From: Desulfobacteraceae bacterium
GTDB lineage: Bacteria; Desulfobacterota; DSM-4660; Desulfatiglandales; HGW-15
Assembly: GCA_003819975.1 (NCBI GenBank)
Contig: RPPU01000275.1
Span: 1 to 6,386 of the forward strand
Direction: 5' to 3'
Length of the DNA stretch: 6,386 bases
The translations under genes were made by a program, and so were the position numbers. Under the pieces are notes generated by a model. That model saw only the letters and a list, made by a program, of their open reading frames with translations, was not told the DNA's origin and made no database searches. Shown here in pieces: positions 1 to 5,513 of this stretch; position 1 is the first letter of the stretch, and every line of letters starts with the position of its first letter.

Positions 1-340
1 AGATAAAAAACACAAAGAACTTTTTTATTCGGCTTTGGTGAAGATGGGCGACAGCTATCATTACGAGGGCCAGCATGCGGAGGCGTTGAAATACTATCAG
101 CAAAGTTACGATCAGGGCTTTGATCGCCAAAACCAAGGTTTTATGGAAGTCCGCTTCCGCCAGGCCGTGGACTTGATTGAAACCGGCGACTTTAAGGAGG
201 CCCAGGCCATTTTAGGCGAAATCGCCGAAGAAGGCGATTTCGCCATGCAACAGCGGGCCCAGATGAAGCTGGGAACGCTGGAACTCTCCAAGCAATTAAA
301 ACAGTTGCATTTCAAAGAGGGTAGTGGGGGAACTTTTTGA
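1..340 (+). CDS. C-terminal part of a TPR-repeat protein (5' end outside window)
   Basis: The reading frame is open from the window edge (first full codon at base 2) to the TGA at 338-340, giving 112 visible residues, so the true start lies upstream; internal TTG or ATG codons near 35-46 are unlikely to be the start. Two tetratricopeptide-like helical hairpins can be seen. Visible residues 12-39 have the TPR pattern G16, Y19, G23, A28, Y32. Residues 51-78 repeat it with A55, G62, A67 and L71. A last helix (about 80-102) may cap the array, and the tail ends in a low-complexity GSGG stretch. TPR arrays are protein-binding scaffolds, often in periplasmic or envelope assembly proteins, but no partner or location can be inferred without the N-terminus. 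A repeat island of about 500 bases separates it from the activator gene, so the two are probably not co-transcribed. Confidence is high for a real coding end and moderate for TPR. Confidence 0.75.
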   Translation, partial: DKKHKELFYSALVKMGDSYHYEGQHAEALKYYQQSYDQGFDRQNQGFMEVRFRQAVDLIETGDFKEAQAILGEIAEEGDFAMQQRAQMKLGTLELSKQLKQLHFKEGSGGTF

Positions 341-343
341 AGA

Positions 344-364
344 GTGAAACGTGAAGGGTGAAAC
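344..364 (+). repeat. Three tandem 7-base units (GTGAARS)
   Basis: Three consecutive heptamers, GTGAAAC (344-350), GTGAAGG (351-357) and GTGAAAC (358-364), start four bases after the TPR gene stop codon. A degenerate fourth unit (TTGAAGA, 337-343) overlaps that stop codon. Similar GTGAAAC/GTGAAGG arrays are, from memory, common intergenic repeats in several environmental lineages. Function is unknown. Confidence 0.7.
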
Positions 365-413
365 GGCAAGCATGATTAAGGGGCCGCGGGTAAAAAGAGA
401 CAGGGTAGGGGTT

Positions 414-462
414 CGTAGAGACCCGTAGAGATATAAAATATCTCTACGGGGATGTCTCTACG
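414..462. repeat. Nested palindrome (double hairpin), arms CGTAGAGAC and CCGTAGAGATA
   Basis: The outer arms CGTAGAGAC (414-422) and GTCTCTACG (454-462) are perfect inverted repeats. They enclose an 11-base perfect inner stem, CCGTAGAGATA (423-433) with TATCTCTACGG (439-449), around a TAAAA loop. The inner arm is itself a variant of the outer arm (CGTAGAGA shared), so the structure looks like a hairpin inserted into, or duplicated within, a related hairpin. It lies about 75 bases past the TPR gene stop and has no T-run after it, so an intrinsic terminator is less likely than a REP/MITE-type element. Confidence 0.8.
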
Positions 463-490
463 TTCAAGGATTCGAGGGTTAAGAAAAAGA

Positions 491-530
491 GAATAACGAA
501 TATCGAACACTGAATATCGAATGATGAAGG
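491..530 (+). repeat. 40-base direct repeat, copy 1
   Basis: This copy matches 686-725 at 37 of 40 positions (differences at 493/688, 496/691 and 511/706); the last 34 bases differ only once. The unit is internally repetitive, with GAATATCGAA occurring twice at a 14-base offset. It belongs to the GAATATCGAACAC type of intergenic repeat that, from memory, is scattered in many environmental bacterial genomes and often mis-called as small ORFs. Confidence 0.85.
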
Positions 531-604
531 TATGGTCCGCCTTCGCAAGGCCTTCCGCCTACGCCAAAGGGCTACGGCGTGACAAGCCGGCGGATAGGGG
601 GAGT

Positions 605-627
605 AGGGGCGAACGGCGTTCGCCCTT
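605..627. repeat. Perfect hairpin GGGCGAAC-GGC-GTTCGCCC
   Basis: The arms GGGCGAAC (607-614) and GTTCGCCC (618-625) are perfectly complementary around a GGC loop. The stem extends by a G-T pair (606/626) and an A-T pair (605/627). There is no following T-run and no adjacent upstream gene on either strand, so it is read as part of the repeat island rather than a terminator. Confidence 0.75.
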
Positions 628-633
628 GTGTAG

Positions 634-683
634 GGGCAGGCGTAGAGACATAAAATCGTCTCTACGGCGCCTTGCGTCTGCCC
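634..683. repeat. Hairpin sharing the CGTAGAGAC arms, with outer GGGCAG/CTGCCC stem
   Basis: CGTAGAGAC (641-649) and GTCTCTACG (658-666) are perfect inverted repeats with an A/T-rich 8-base loop. These are the same 9-base arms as the outer stem at 414-462. An additional outer stem, GGGCAG (634-639) with CTGCCC (678-683), encloses it with an asymmetric bulge on the right side. The shared arms show that the two hairpins belong to one repeat family. Confidence 0.75.
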
Positions 684-685
684 GT

Positions 686-725
686 GAGTATCGAATATCG
701 AACACCGAATATCGAATGATGAAGG
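686..725 (+). repeat. 40-base direct repeat, copy 2
   Basis: This is the second copy of the repeat at 491-530, in the same orientation and offset by 195 bases, with 37 of 40 bases identical. The two copies bracket the hairpin cluster at 536-683. A 12-base direct repeat, TCGAGGGTTAAG, lies outside each copy (472-483 and 741-752). Confidence 0.85.
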
Positions 726-849
726 GGAGAAAAGCAGGGGTCGAGGGTTAAGGAACGGAAACCGAAAAGCCAAGAAGAATTCATCACGCAAAGACACGAA
801 GTTACGAAGAAAAGAAAAGGGCTAATCATTTTTTAAGAAATCGGGTGTT

Positions 850-2220
850 ATGGTGGCGAATAAAACCATTCTATGGAGCGCTGAACAAATTGATCTGCCG
901 CAGGAGGCATGGTCGCGGTTGGAGGGATTGGGGTACAAAATTTTGGTTCCGGACCAGGGCCAAGAGGATGGAGCTCAATTGACCAAGAACAATCCGGAGG
1001 TGTGGGTCAAGGAGCTTAATGGCGGGTTTGAAAGCTTTGTTGAACTCCTCCCGGAATATCAGGCCCAAAACCCGGAGATGCAGGTTGTTTTAATCAGCCT
1101 GCAACCCAACAGCGATGAAGCCGTCCAAGCCATCCGGGCGGGCGTGCACGATTATATTTCCCGCAGCGCCGGCGCGGAACGATTATGGGCGACCTTGGAA
1201 GCGGCTCTATCCGGGCGTAAACCGCCCCTGCGCGCGATGAATCAACGGGTTCCGGACATAAAATCTTCCCGGGAGCAGCCGATTGCCGTGCAACCCTCCA
1301 TGCGGGCCATTCTGGAGCTGGCCAAAAGAGTGGCTTCCAGCCGGTCCAATATTTTAATCCAGGGTGAAAGCGGGACCGGCAAAGAAGTGGTGGCTCATTA
1401 TATCCATAACAACAGTTATCGTTGTACCGCGCCTTTTATCGCGGTCAACTGCGCGGCTCTGCCGGAAAACCTTTTGGAAAGCGAGCTGTTCGGTCATGAG
1501 CGGGGCGCTTTTACCGGAGCGATTACGAAGAAAAAAGGGAAATTCGAACTGGCCCACGGCGGAACGCTGCTTTTGGACGAAATCAGCGAGATGGCCGTTT
1601 CCATCCAAGCGAAATTGCTGCGGGTTCTGCAAGAAAGGGAAATCGATCGCTTGGGCGGGCAAACCACCATCCCGGTGGATGTCCGCGTGATCGCTACGAC
1701 CAATCGCGATCTCAAAGAAGAGATCCAAAAAGGACATTTTCGATCCGATTTATTCTACCGTTTGAATGTCATCCCTTTGTCTTTGCCGCCCTTGCGTAAA
1801 CGCGGAGAGGATCTGATGCCTTTGGCCCGGTTTTTCCTGGAAAAGCATAGCCGGCTTAATCAGGTGAAACTCAAAACCCTGCCAAAAGAAGTTGAAGAAT
1901 TTCTCAGGAAAAAAGAGTGGCCGGGCAATGTGCGCGAACTCGAAAACCTTATGGAACGGGCCACCTTGCTGGTGGAAGGCGAAACCCTGCGGGTGAAAGA
2001 TCTGGAAGAGATCTGTCTGCCCGAAGAAAAGGACGAGGCCTTGGCCGCGGCCGGTGAGGATGATGCGGCCGGCACCCTAAGGGATATGGAGAAAAAAATG
2101 ATCTTTCAGACACTTCAAGATCATAACGGCAATCGCACGCATGCCGCCCGGATATTGGGGATCAGCGTGCGGACCTTGCGCAATAAATTGCATGAATATC
2201 AAATCGCGGAACAAGATTAA
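850..2220 (+). CDS. Sigma-54-dependent activator with degenerate receiver (FleQ/FlrC/NtrC family)
   Basis: This 456-residue protein has the three-part layout of bacterial enhancer-binding proteins that use ATP hydrolysis to open sigma-54 RNA polymerase promoters. Residues 5-120 resemble a response-regulator receiver, but the phosphoacceptor position is E55 (aligned through PEVWVKEL), the N-terminal acidic pair is absent (SAEQ at 10-13), and the usual lysine is R105; S83 remains. The AAA+ domain (about 142-390) is complete: Walker A GESGTGKE 172-179, sigma-54-contact loop GAFTGA 219-224, Walker B GGTLLLDE 237-244, sensor I near ATTNRDL 282-288, arginine finger region FRSDLFYRLN 297-306, and WPGNVREL 357-364. 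A Fis-type helix-turn-helix fills 411-450. The ATG start has only a weak AAGAAA-like ribosome site; GTG at 853 is an alternative. The flagellar operon with a sigma-54-type promoter directly downstream points to a flagellar role. FleQ, FlrA, FlrC or FlgR equivalence cannot be settled here, so no symbol is given. Confidence 0.93.
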   Translation: MVANKTILWSAEQIDLPQEAWSRLEGLGYKILVPDQGQEDGAQLTKNNPEVWVKELNGGFESFVELLPEYQAQNPEMQVVLISLQPNSDEAVQAIRAGVHDYISRSAGAERLWATLEAALSGRKPPLRAMNQRVPDIKSSREQPIAVQPSMRAILELAKRVASSRSNILIQGESGTGKEVVAHYIHNNSYRCTAPFIAVNCAALPENLLESELFGHERGAFTGAITKKKGKFELAHGGTLLLDEISEMAVSIQAKLLRVLQEREIDRLGGQTTIPVDVRVIATTNRDLKEEIQKGHFRSDLFYRLNVIPLSLPPLRKRGEDLMPLARFFLEKHSRLNQVKLKTLPKEVEEFLRKKEWPGNVRELENLMERATLLVEGETLRVKDLEEICLPEEKDEALAAAGEDDAAGTLRDMEKKMIFQTLQDHNGNRTHAARILGISVRTLRNKLHEYQIAEQD

Positions 2221-2283
2221 CCTTATCTTTGGAAAATTTTGACCATCACGGTTGAAATCCGACACCGGCGATCCGTTTCGTTG

Positions 2284-2312
2284 CGGAATTTGACATTTGT
2301 CGGAATGTTGAC
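2284..2312. promoter_or_regulatory. Possible activator (enhancer) binding repeats
   Basis: CGGAATTTGAC (2284-2294) and CGGAATGTTGAC (2301-2312) are direct repeats with starts 17 bases apart. The palindrome GACATTTGTC (2292-2301) overlaps the junction. They lie about 345-370 bases upstream of the -24 element at 2655, a distance at which sigma-54 activators can act by DNA looping. That the upstream-encoded activator binds here is inference from position and repetition only. Confidence 0.3.
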
Positions 2313-2654
2313 GAGGGCATGTTTGTTTTTTAACCCTATTGTGCTCCCAGCGCAGCGGATCGGCGAAAGGCGGTTTCACAATTCGGTCCCCCTACAGTCG
2401 GGAATCGGCCCTATCAATTCTTTTGGTCTCCTTATTGCTTTGCGGATGGGTCGACCGGCGGAACGGATTGCGTTTTTTGTATCCGATTCTTCCCGTTTAG
2501 GCCCCTGTTCTTGTTCGTTTGTTCAGCGAGGTGTCTTCACTCTGTCCTTTTATTGTTTGGAAAAGCCTTTTAAATGGTTGCTTGATCCGGGACGGCAACC
2601 CATTCCAGGGGTCATGTTCCGCATGTCCGGATTTATAAGAAATAAAACGGTTTC

Positions 2655-2670
2655 TGGTATCTGTTTTGCA
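2655..2670 (+). promoter_or_regulatory. Sigma-54 (-24/-12) promoter of the flgBC-fliEFG operon
   Basis: TGGTATCTGTTTTGCA matches the sigma-54 consensus TGGCACG-N4-TTGCW: the GG (2656-2657) and GC (2668-2669) are separated by exactly 10 bases, TTGCA is perfect, and the -24 side differs by C-to-T changes at two positions (TGGTAT for TGGCAC) plus one further base. Transcription would start near 2681, giving a leader of about 34 bases before the flgB ATG at 2715, with the ribosome site AAGGA at 2701-2705. An enhancer-binding activator gene lies immediately upstream. It is the best match in the spacer. Confidence 0.82.
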
Positions 2671-2714
2671 ACACTTCCGGGTGTATCCAAAGGCTTTTAA
2701 AAGGAAAGTAAAGT

Positions 2715-3116
2715 ATGAAAACAAACGAGACCGGCTTTAATGGGCGCTTATTCGATCGGACCATGGGCGTATTGGAGCATCAACTCGATTTTCGATCGGA
2801 AAATCAGCGGGTGATGTCCAGTAATCTGGCGAATATCGATACGCCGGGGTATAAGCCCAAAAGATTGCATTTTGACCAGGAGCTGCAAAAAGCCCTGGCC
2901 GGCGACACGATTGCTTTGAAAAAAACGAATCCGAAGCATTTTGGGCCGGCAATTCAACCGGGAAAACGCTTTGAAACGAGCGAGACCAACCGGTTGGACA
3001 TCGATTGGGAGATGACCCAGATGATGGAAAATAATCTGCTTTACGAAGCGTCCACGCGCCTGCTTTCCAAGAAGTTTGAAGCTTTAAAAACCGTTATCGA
3101 CGCCGGCAGGAGGTAA
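2715..3116 (+). CDS. flgB: Flagellar basal-body rod protein FlgB
   Basis: FlgB is a proximal rod subunit, exported through the flagellar type III system and assembled on FliE at the MS ring. The 133-residue length is normal. The N-terminal rod signature SSNLANIDTPGYK lies at residues 35-47, and the C-terminal helix that packs in the rod is at about 98-128 (EMTQMMENNLLYEAST...). No signal peptide is present, as expected for this export route. The ATG at 2715 has AAGGA 9 bases upstream and lies about 34 bases downstream of the predicted sigma-54 transcription start, making this the first gene of the operon. The stop codon is 5 bases from flgC. The N-terminal extension before the conserved helix (about 10 residues) is unremarkable. 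Confidence 0.96.
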   Translation: MKTNETGFNGRLFDRTMGVLEHQLDFRSENQRVMSSNLANIDTPGYKPKRLHFDQELQKALAGDTIALKKTNPKHFGPAIQPGKRFETSETNRLDIDWEMTQMMENNLLYEASTRLLSKKFEALKTVIDAGRR

Positions 3117-3121
3117 CAAAA

Positions 3122-3559
3122 ATGGATTTAATGCAAGCCATGGATATCGCGGCCAGCGGCATGGCCGCCCAGCGTACGCGCCTGAATATCATTTCCATGA
3201 ATCTGGCGCATGCCAATACAACCCGTACCGGAGACGGCACCCCCTATCGCCGGAAAACGCCGATTTTCGAAGTAGTGCCCGTGCTGGATCCGTTTATCTC
3301 GCCGTTCCAAAACACCTTGGACCAGGAAATCTCCGGCGTCAAGGTCCGCGAGATTGTGCCGGTGCGCGGCGAATTCAAGCGGGTTTTCGACCCATCTCAC
3401 CCGGATGCGGACTCAAACGGGTATGTTCAACTTCCCAATGTGAATTTGATCGAAGAAATGGTGCAAATGCTGAATGCCAACCGTTCTTATGAGGCCAGCG
3501 CCGCCGCCATCAAGACCACCAAAGACATGGCTTTAAGGGCCCTGGAAATCGGAAGATAA
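3122..3559 (+). CDS. flgC: Flagellar basal-body rod protein FlgC
   Basis: FlgC is the second proximal rod subunit, located beyond FlgB in the axial structure. The 145-residue protein begins with the family pattern MDLMQAMDIAASGM and has the rod motif LNIISMNLAHANTTRT at residues 21-36 followed by PYRRK at 41-45. The C-terminal signature YVQLPNVNLIEEMVQM (101-116), then NRSYEASAAAIKTTKDMA, forms the conserved terminal helix. The start is fixed by a perfect AGGAGG (3108-3113), embedded in the last codons of flgB, 8 bases before the ATG. The five-base gap to flgB implies coupled expression. Length and motifs are complete, with nothing unusual. Confidence 0.97.
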   Translation: MDLMQAMDIAASGMAAQRTRLNIISMNLAHANTTRTGDGTPYRRKTPIFEVVPVLDPFISPFQNTLDQEISGVKVREIVPVRGEFKRVFDPSHPDADSNGYVQLPNVNLIEEMVQMLNANRSYEASAAAIKTTKDMALRALEIGR

Positions 3560-3577
3560 AACAGTGGGGAACAAAGC

Positions 3578-3868
3578 ATGAAAGTGGAGCAGAATGGCCC
3601 GTCCCTGGAATGGCCGGAATGGCAGGTCTCGGAAGGTAAAGCCCAAAAAACCGATTTTTTAAAAACCCTTTCGTCCTTTTACAATCAGGTGAGCCAGGAT
3701 CTCAATACGGCGGATCAGGTTTCGGCCGAATTCGCCGCCGGTAAAAAGTTCGATCTGCATGAAGTCATGATCGTCACGGAAAAGGCCGGGATCTCCTTCC
3801 GGCTTTTGCTGCAGATCCGCAACAAGTTGCTGGAGGCCTATCAGGAAGTCATGCGCATGCAATTTTAA
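3578..3868 (+). CDS. fliE: Flagellar hook-basal body complex protein FliE
   Basis: FliE sits between the MS ring and the rod, giving FlgB a place to assemble, and is itself an early substrate of the flagellar export apparatus. The protein has 96 residues, normal for the family. The diagnostic C-terminal half is clear: DLHEVMIVTEKAGISFRLLLQIRNK and then LLEAYQEVMRMQF to the end (about residues 59-96). The N-terminal 25 residues are variable, as usual. The ATG at 3578 is preceded by GGGGA (3566-3570) at a 7-base spacing. It follows flgC after 18 bases and precedes fliF by 42 bases, the flgB-flgC-fliE-fliF order found in many phyla. Confidence 0.96.
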   Translation: MKVEQNGPSLEWPEWQVSEGKAQKTDFLKTLSSFYNQVSQDLNTADQVSAEFAAGKKFDLHEVMIVTEKAGISFRLLLQIRNKLLEAYQEVMRMQF

Positions 3869-3910
3869 AACCCGACCGATCCGGGCCGGTTTTGGAAGTA
3901 AAGGAACATC

Positions 3911-5512
3911 ATGGCGGAAGAGAATAAAAATTTCTTTTTGCAACTTTTGCAGGTTTTTAAGGAGATCCCGACCGGCCGCAAAATTTCTTTTATCGTCACG
4001 GCCGCGCTTTTGATCACGGGATTCGCGGTTCTGATTTATTGGGCCAACCGGCCGAATTATCAGGCCCTGTTTACCAATCTGGAAGCGGCGGATGCCAGTA
4101 AAATTATCGATAAGTTGAATGAGAAGAAGATCCCTTTCCTGTTGAAAGAGAGCGGCAGCGCTATTTTCGTGCCGGACGATATGGTTTACCAGCTCAGGCT
4201 GGAGATGGCGAGTGCCGGCATCCCCAAAGGTCAAAACGTCGGTTTTGAAATTTTCGACAATGTGGGGTTCGGCACCACCGAATTCGTTCAAAAACTAAAA
4301 TACCTGCAAGCGCTGCAGGGTGAATTGGCCCGGACCATTATGGAATTCGATTCCATTGCCCAGGCCCGGGTTCATATCGTCGCGGTCGGGGATTCCTTGT
4401 TCGCCGAGCCGGAAAAACCGGCCACTGCTTCGGTGGTTTTACGAATGAAACAAGGCCGGTTCCTCGATCCACTGCAATTACAGGGCATCATCAACCTGGT
4501 TTCCTGCGCGGTGGAAGGGTTGAAACCCCAAAACGTGTCGGTGGTGGACATGGCCGGCGGATTGCTTTCCAAAGGGCATGACGAAAACGATGTCGGCGGA
4601 CTCACCCAAACCCAATTGGATTATCGCCAGAAAGTGGAACGCACGCTGGAGTCGCGCATTCAGACCCTGTTGGAACCGGTGATCGGAGTCAACAAGGTGA
4701 TCGCCCGGGTGGCGGCGGAAGTCGATTTCGGGCAAGTAAACACCCTGGAAGAGAAATACGATCCGGCCAGCGTGACGGTGCGCAGCGAGCAACGTCAAAA
4801 AGAAACGGCCAAAGGAAGCAAAAGCCTGCCGTCCGGTTCGCCCGACCTGCAGACCCAGCTCCTGCCCGAGAATCAAACGGGCGCCGGCTCCGCGGAGTCA
4901 GCCAAGAATTATGAAAAAGAAAACGCGGTCATTAATTACGAAATCAATAAAATCAACCGCCAGACCAAAAGCGCGGTAGGCGACATCAAGCGTTTATCGG
5001 CCGCGGTCATCATCGACGGCCCGTATACGGCCGAAAAAGGCGCGGACAACAAAACGATCCAGAAATTCACGCCGCGCAGCAAACGGGACATGAAAAATTT
5101 TGAAGATGTGATCAAGAAGGCGATCGGCTTCAGCGAGGAAAGAGGCGACCAGGTCAATGTTTCCAACATCGCGTTTACCCTAAATGACGAAACCGCGGCC
5201 TTAGCCGAAGCGGGTCGCGCGCCTTATCAGGATTATCTTAAAAAATACGGCAAACCGGTTTTCAACATCGCCTTGGTCCTGATTTTTCTGCTGATCATCG
5301 TGCGGCCGTTTAAACGCTGGCTGAGTCAGTCGACCGAATATTTGTCCACCAGGACGTTGTCGGGCGGTGCGCATGCCGCCGCCTTGTCGGCCGGCATGGA
5401 TGAGGCCGCTTCGGGAAAGCAAAGCAAGGAAAAGCTCCTGGAAATGACGCGGAACAGCCCGGATATGGCGGCCGATATCATAAAAAACTGGATAAGCGAA
5501 GGCAGAGGATAA
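3911..5512 (+). CDS. fliF: Flagellar MS-ring protein FliF
   Basis: FliF builds the MS ring in the cytoplasmic membrane, the base on which the rod, export gate and FliG assemble. The 533-residue protein has a first membrane helix at about 24-45, a periplasmic part, and a second helix at about 449-466 followed by a cytoplasmic tail. Ring-building motifs are at about 47-110 (YQALFTNLEAADA...) and 115-220, including LQALQGELARTI (132-143), QARVHIV (151-157), PATASVVL (170-177) and NVSVVDMAGGLLS (208-220). The beta-collar and third ring-building region span about 235-425. The C-terminal end (NSPDMAADIIKNWI, 515-528) is the conserved FliG-binding helix. The start ATG has AAGGA (3901-3905) 5 bases upstream. 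fliG begins 1 base after its stop, fitting their tight partnership. No defects are seen. Confidence 0.97.
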   Translation: MAEENKNFFLQLLQVFKEIPTGRKISFIVTAALLITGFAVLIYWANRPNYQALFTNLEAADASKIIDKLNEKKIPFLLKESGSAIFVPDDMVYQLRLEMASAGIPKGQNVGFEIFDNVGFGTTEFVQKLKYLQALQGELARTIMEFDSIAQARVHIVAVGDSLFAEPEKPATASVVLRMKQGRFLDPLQLQGIINLVSCAVEGLKPQNVSVVDMAGGLLSKGHDENDVGGLTQTQLDYRQKVERTLESRIQTLLEPVIGVNKVIARVAAEVDFGQVNTLEEKYDPASVTVRSEQRQKETAKGSKSLPSGSPDLQTQLLPENQTGAGSAESAKNYEKENAVINYEINKINRQTKSAVGDIKRLSAAVIIDGPYTAEKGADNKTIQKFTPRSKRDMKNFEDVIKKAIGFSEERGDQVNVSNIAFTLNDETAALAEAGRAPYQDYLKKYGKPVFNIALVLIFLLIIVRPFKRWLSQSTEYLSTRTLSGGAHAAALSAGMDEAASGKQSKEKLLEMTRNSPDMAADIIKNWISEGRG

Positions 5513-5513
5513 G

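Larger units (their letters stand above)
341..849. repeat. Noncoding island of short repeats and hairpins
   Basis: These 509 bases between the TPR gene and the activator hold no credible gene. They contain at least six repeat elements, listed separately: a tandem 7-mer, two hairpins sharing the arms CGTAGAGAC/GTCTCTACG, a hairpin with GGGCGAAC/GTTCGCCC arms, a 40-base direct repeat in two copies, and a 12-base direct repeat near both edges. An imperfect stem TCCGCC (536-541)/GGCGGA (589-594) and the palindrome AAGGCCTT (547-554) lie between them. The last part (784-812) has the repeated ACGAAG unit in a purine-rich context. No terminal inverted repeats bound the whole and no transposase is present, so this looks like an accumulation of nonautonomous MITE/REP-like units rather than one element. 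No clear promoter for the downstream activator could be picked out. Confidence 0.8.
2221..2714 (+). other. 494-base noncoding regulatory spacer between the activator and flgB
   Basis: There is no convincing gene here: an open stretch at 2239-2700 begins at TTG, lacks a ribosome site, resembles no family I know and contains the flgB promoter. The spacer holds one strong sigma-54-type promoter (2655-2670), two weaker GG-N10-GC matches (2424-2439 and 2608-2623), a direct repeat CGGAAT(G)TTGAC (2284-2294 and 2301-2312) that could be an activator site, and a tandem 9-base near-repeat (2613-2621 and 2622-2630). AAAAGCCTTT (2561-2570) recurs inverted at 2689-2698. No strong terminator follows the activator gene; only a 5-base AAGAT/ATCTT stem is seen at 2213-2229. 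Confidence 0.7.

Noticed and set aside
491..725. CRISPR array
   Set aside because: Only two direct copies 195 bases apart, with no regular spacers and no cas genes.
521..751. 76-codon open frame on the + strand in the repeat island
   Set aside because: It is built wholly from the hairpins and the second 40-base repeat, with no ribosome site and no known family.
444..797. 117-codon open frame on the - strand in the repeat island
   Set aside because: Its residues simply translate the repeats (for example the SFDIRCSIFDT-type pattern from the GAATATCGAA units); a known kind of spurious protein.
341..849. Insertion sequence remnant
   Set aside because: No transposase fragment in any frame and no terminal inverted repeats bounding the region.
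2213..2229. AAGAT/ATCTT stem across the activator stop codon as a terminator
   Set aside because: The stem is only five A/T-rich pairs with a short T run; too weak to call.
2239..2700. 153-codon open frame on the + strand between the activator and flgB
   Set aside because: It starts at TTG without a ribosome site, has no recognisable domain and an unusual composition, and fully contains the strong sigma-54 promoter of flgB.
3867..3893. Inverted repeat AAAACC/GGTTTT between fliE and fliF, resembling a terminator
   Set aside because: The stem is broken by mismatches and only four T residues follow within it; it would also cut the operon, and fliF has its own good ribosome site just after. At most a weak processing or attenuation site.
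3659..4291. 210-codon open frame on the - strand
   Set aside because: It is antisense to the well-supported fliE and fliF genes, spans their junction and has no family resemblance.
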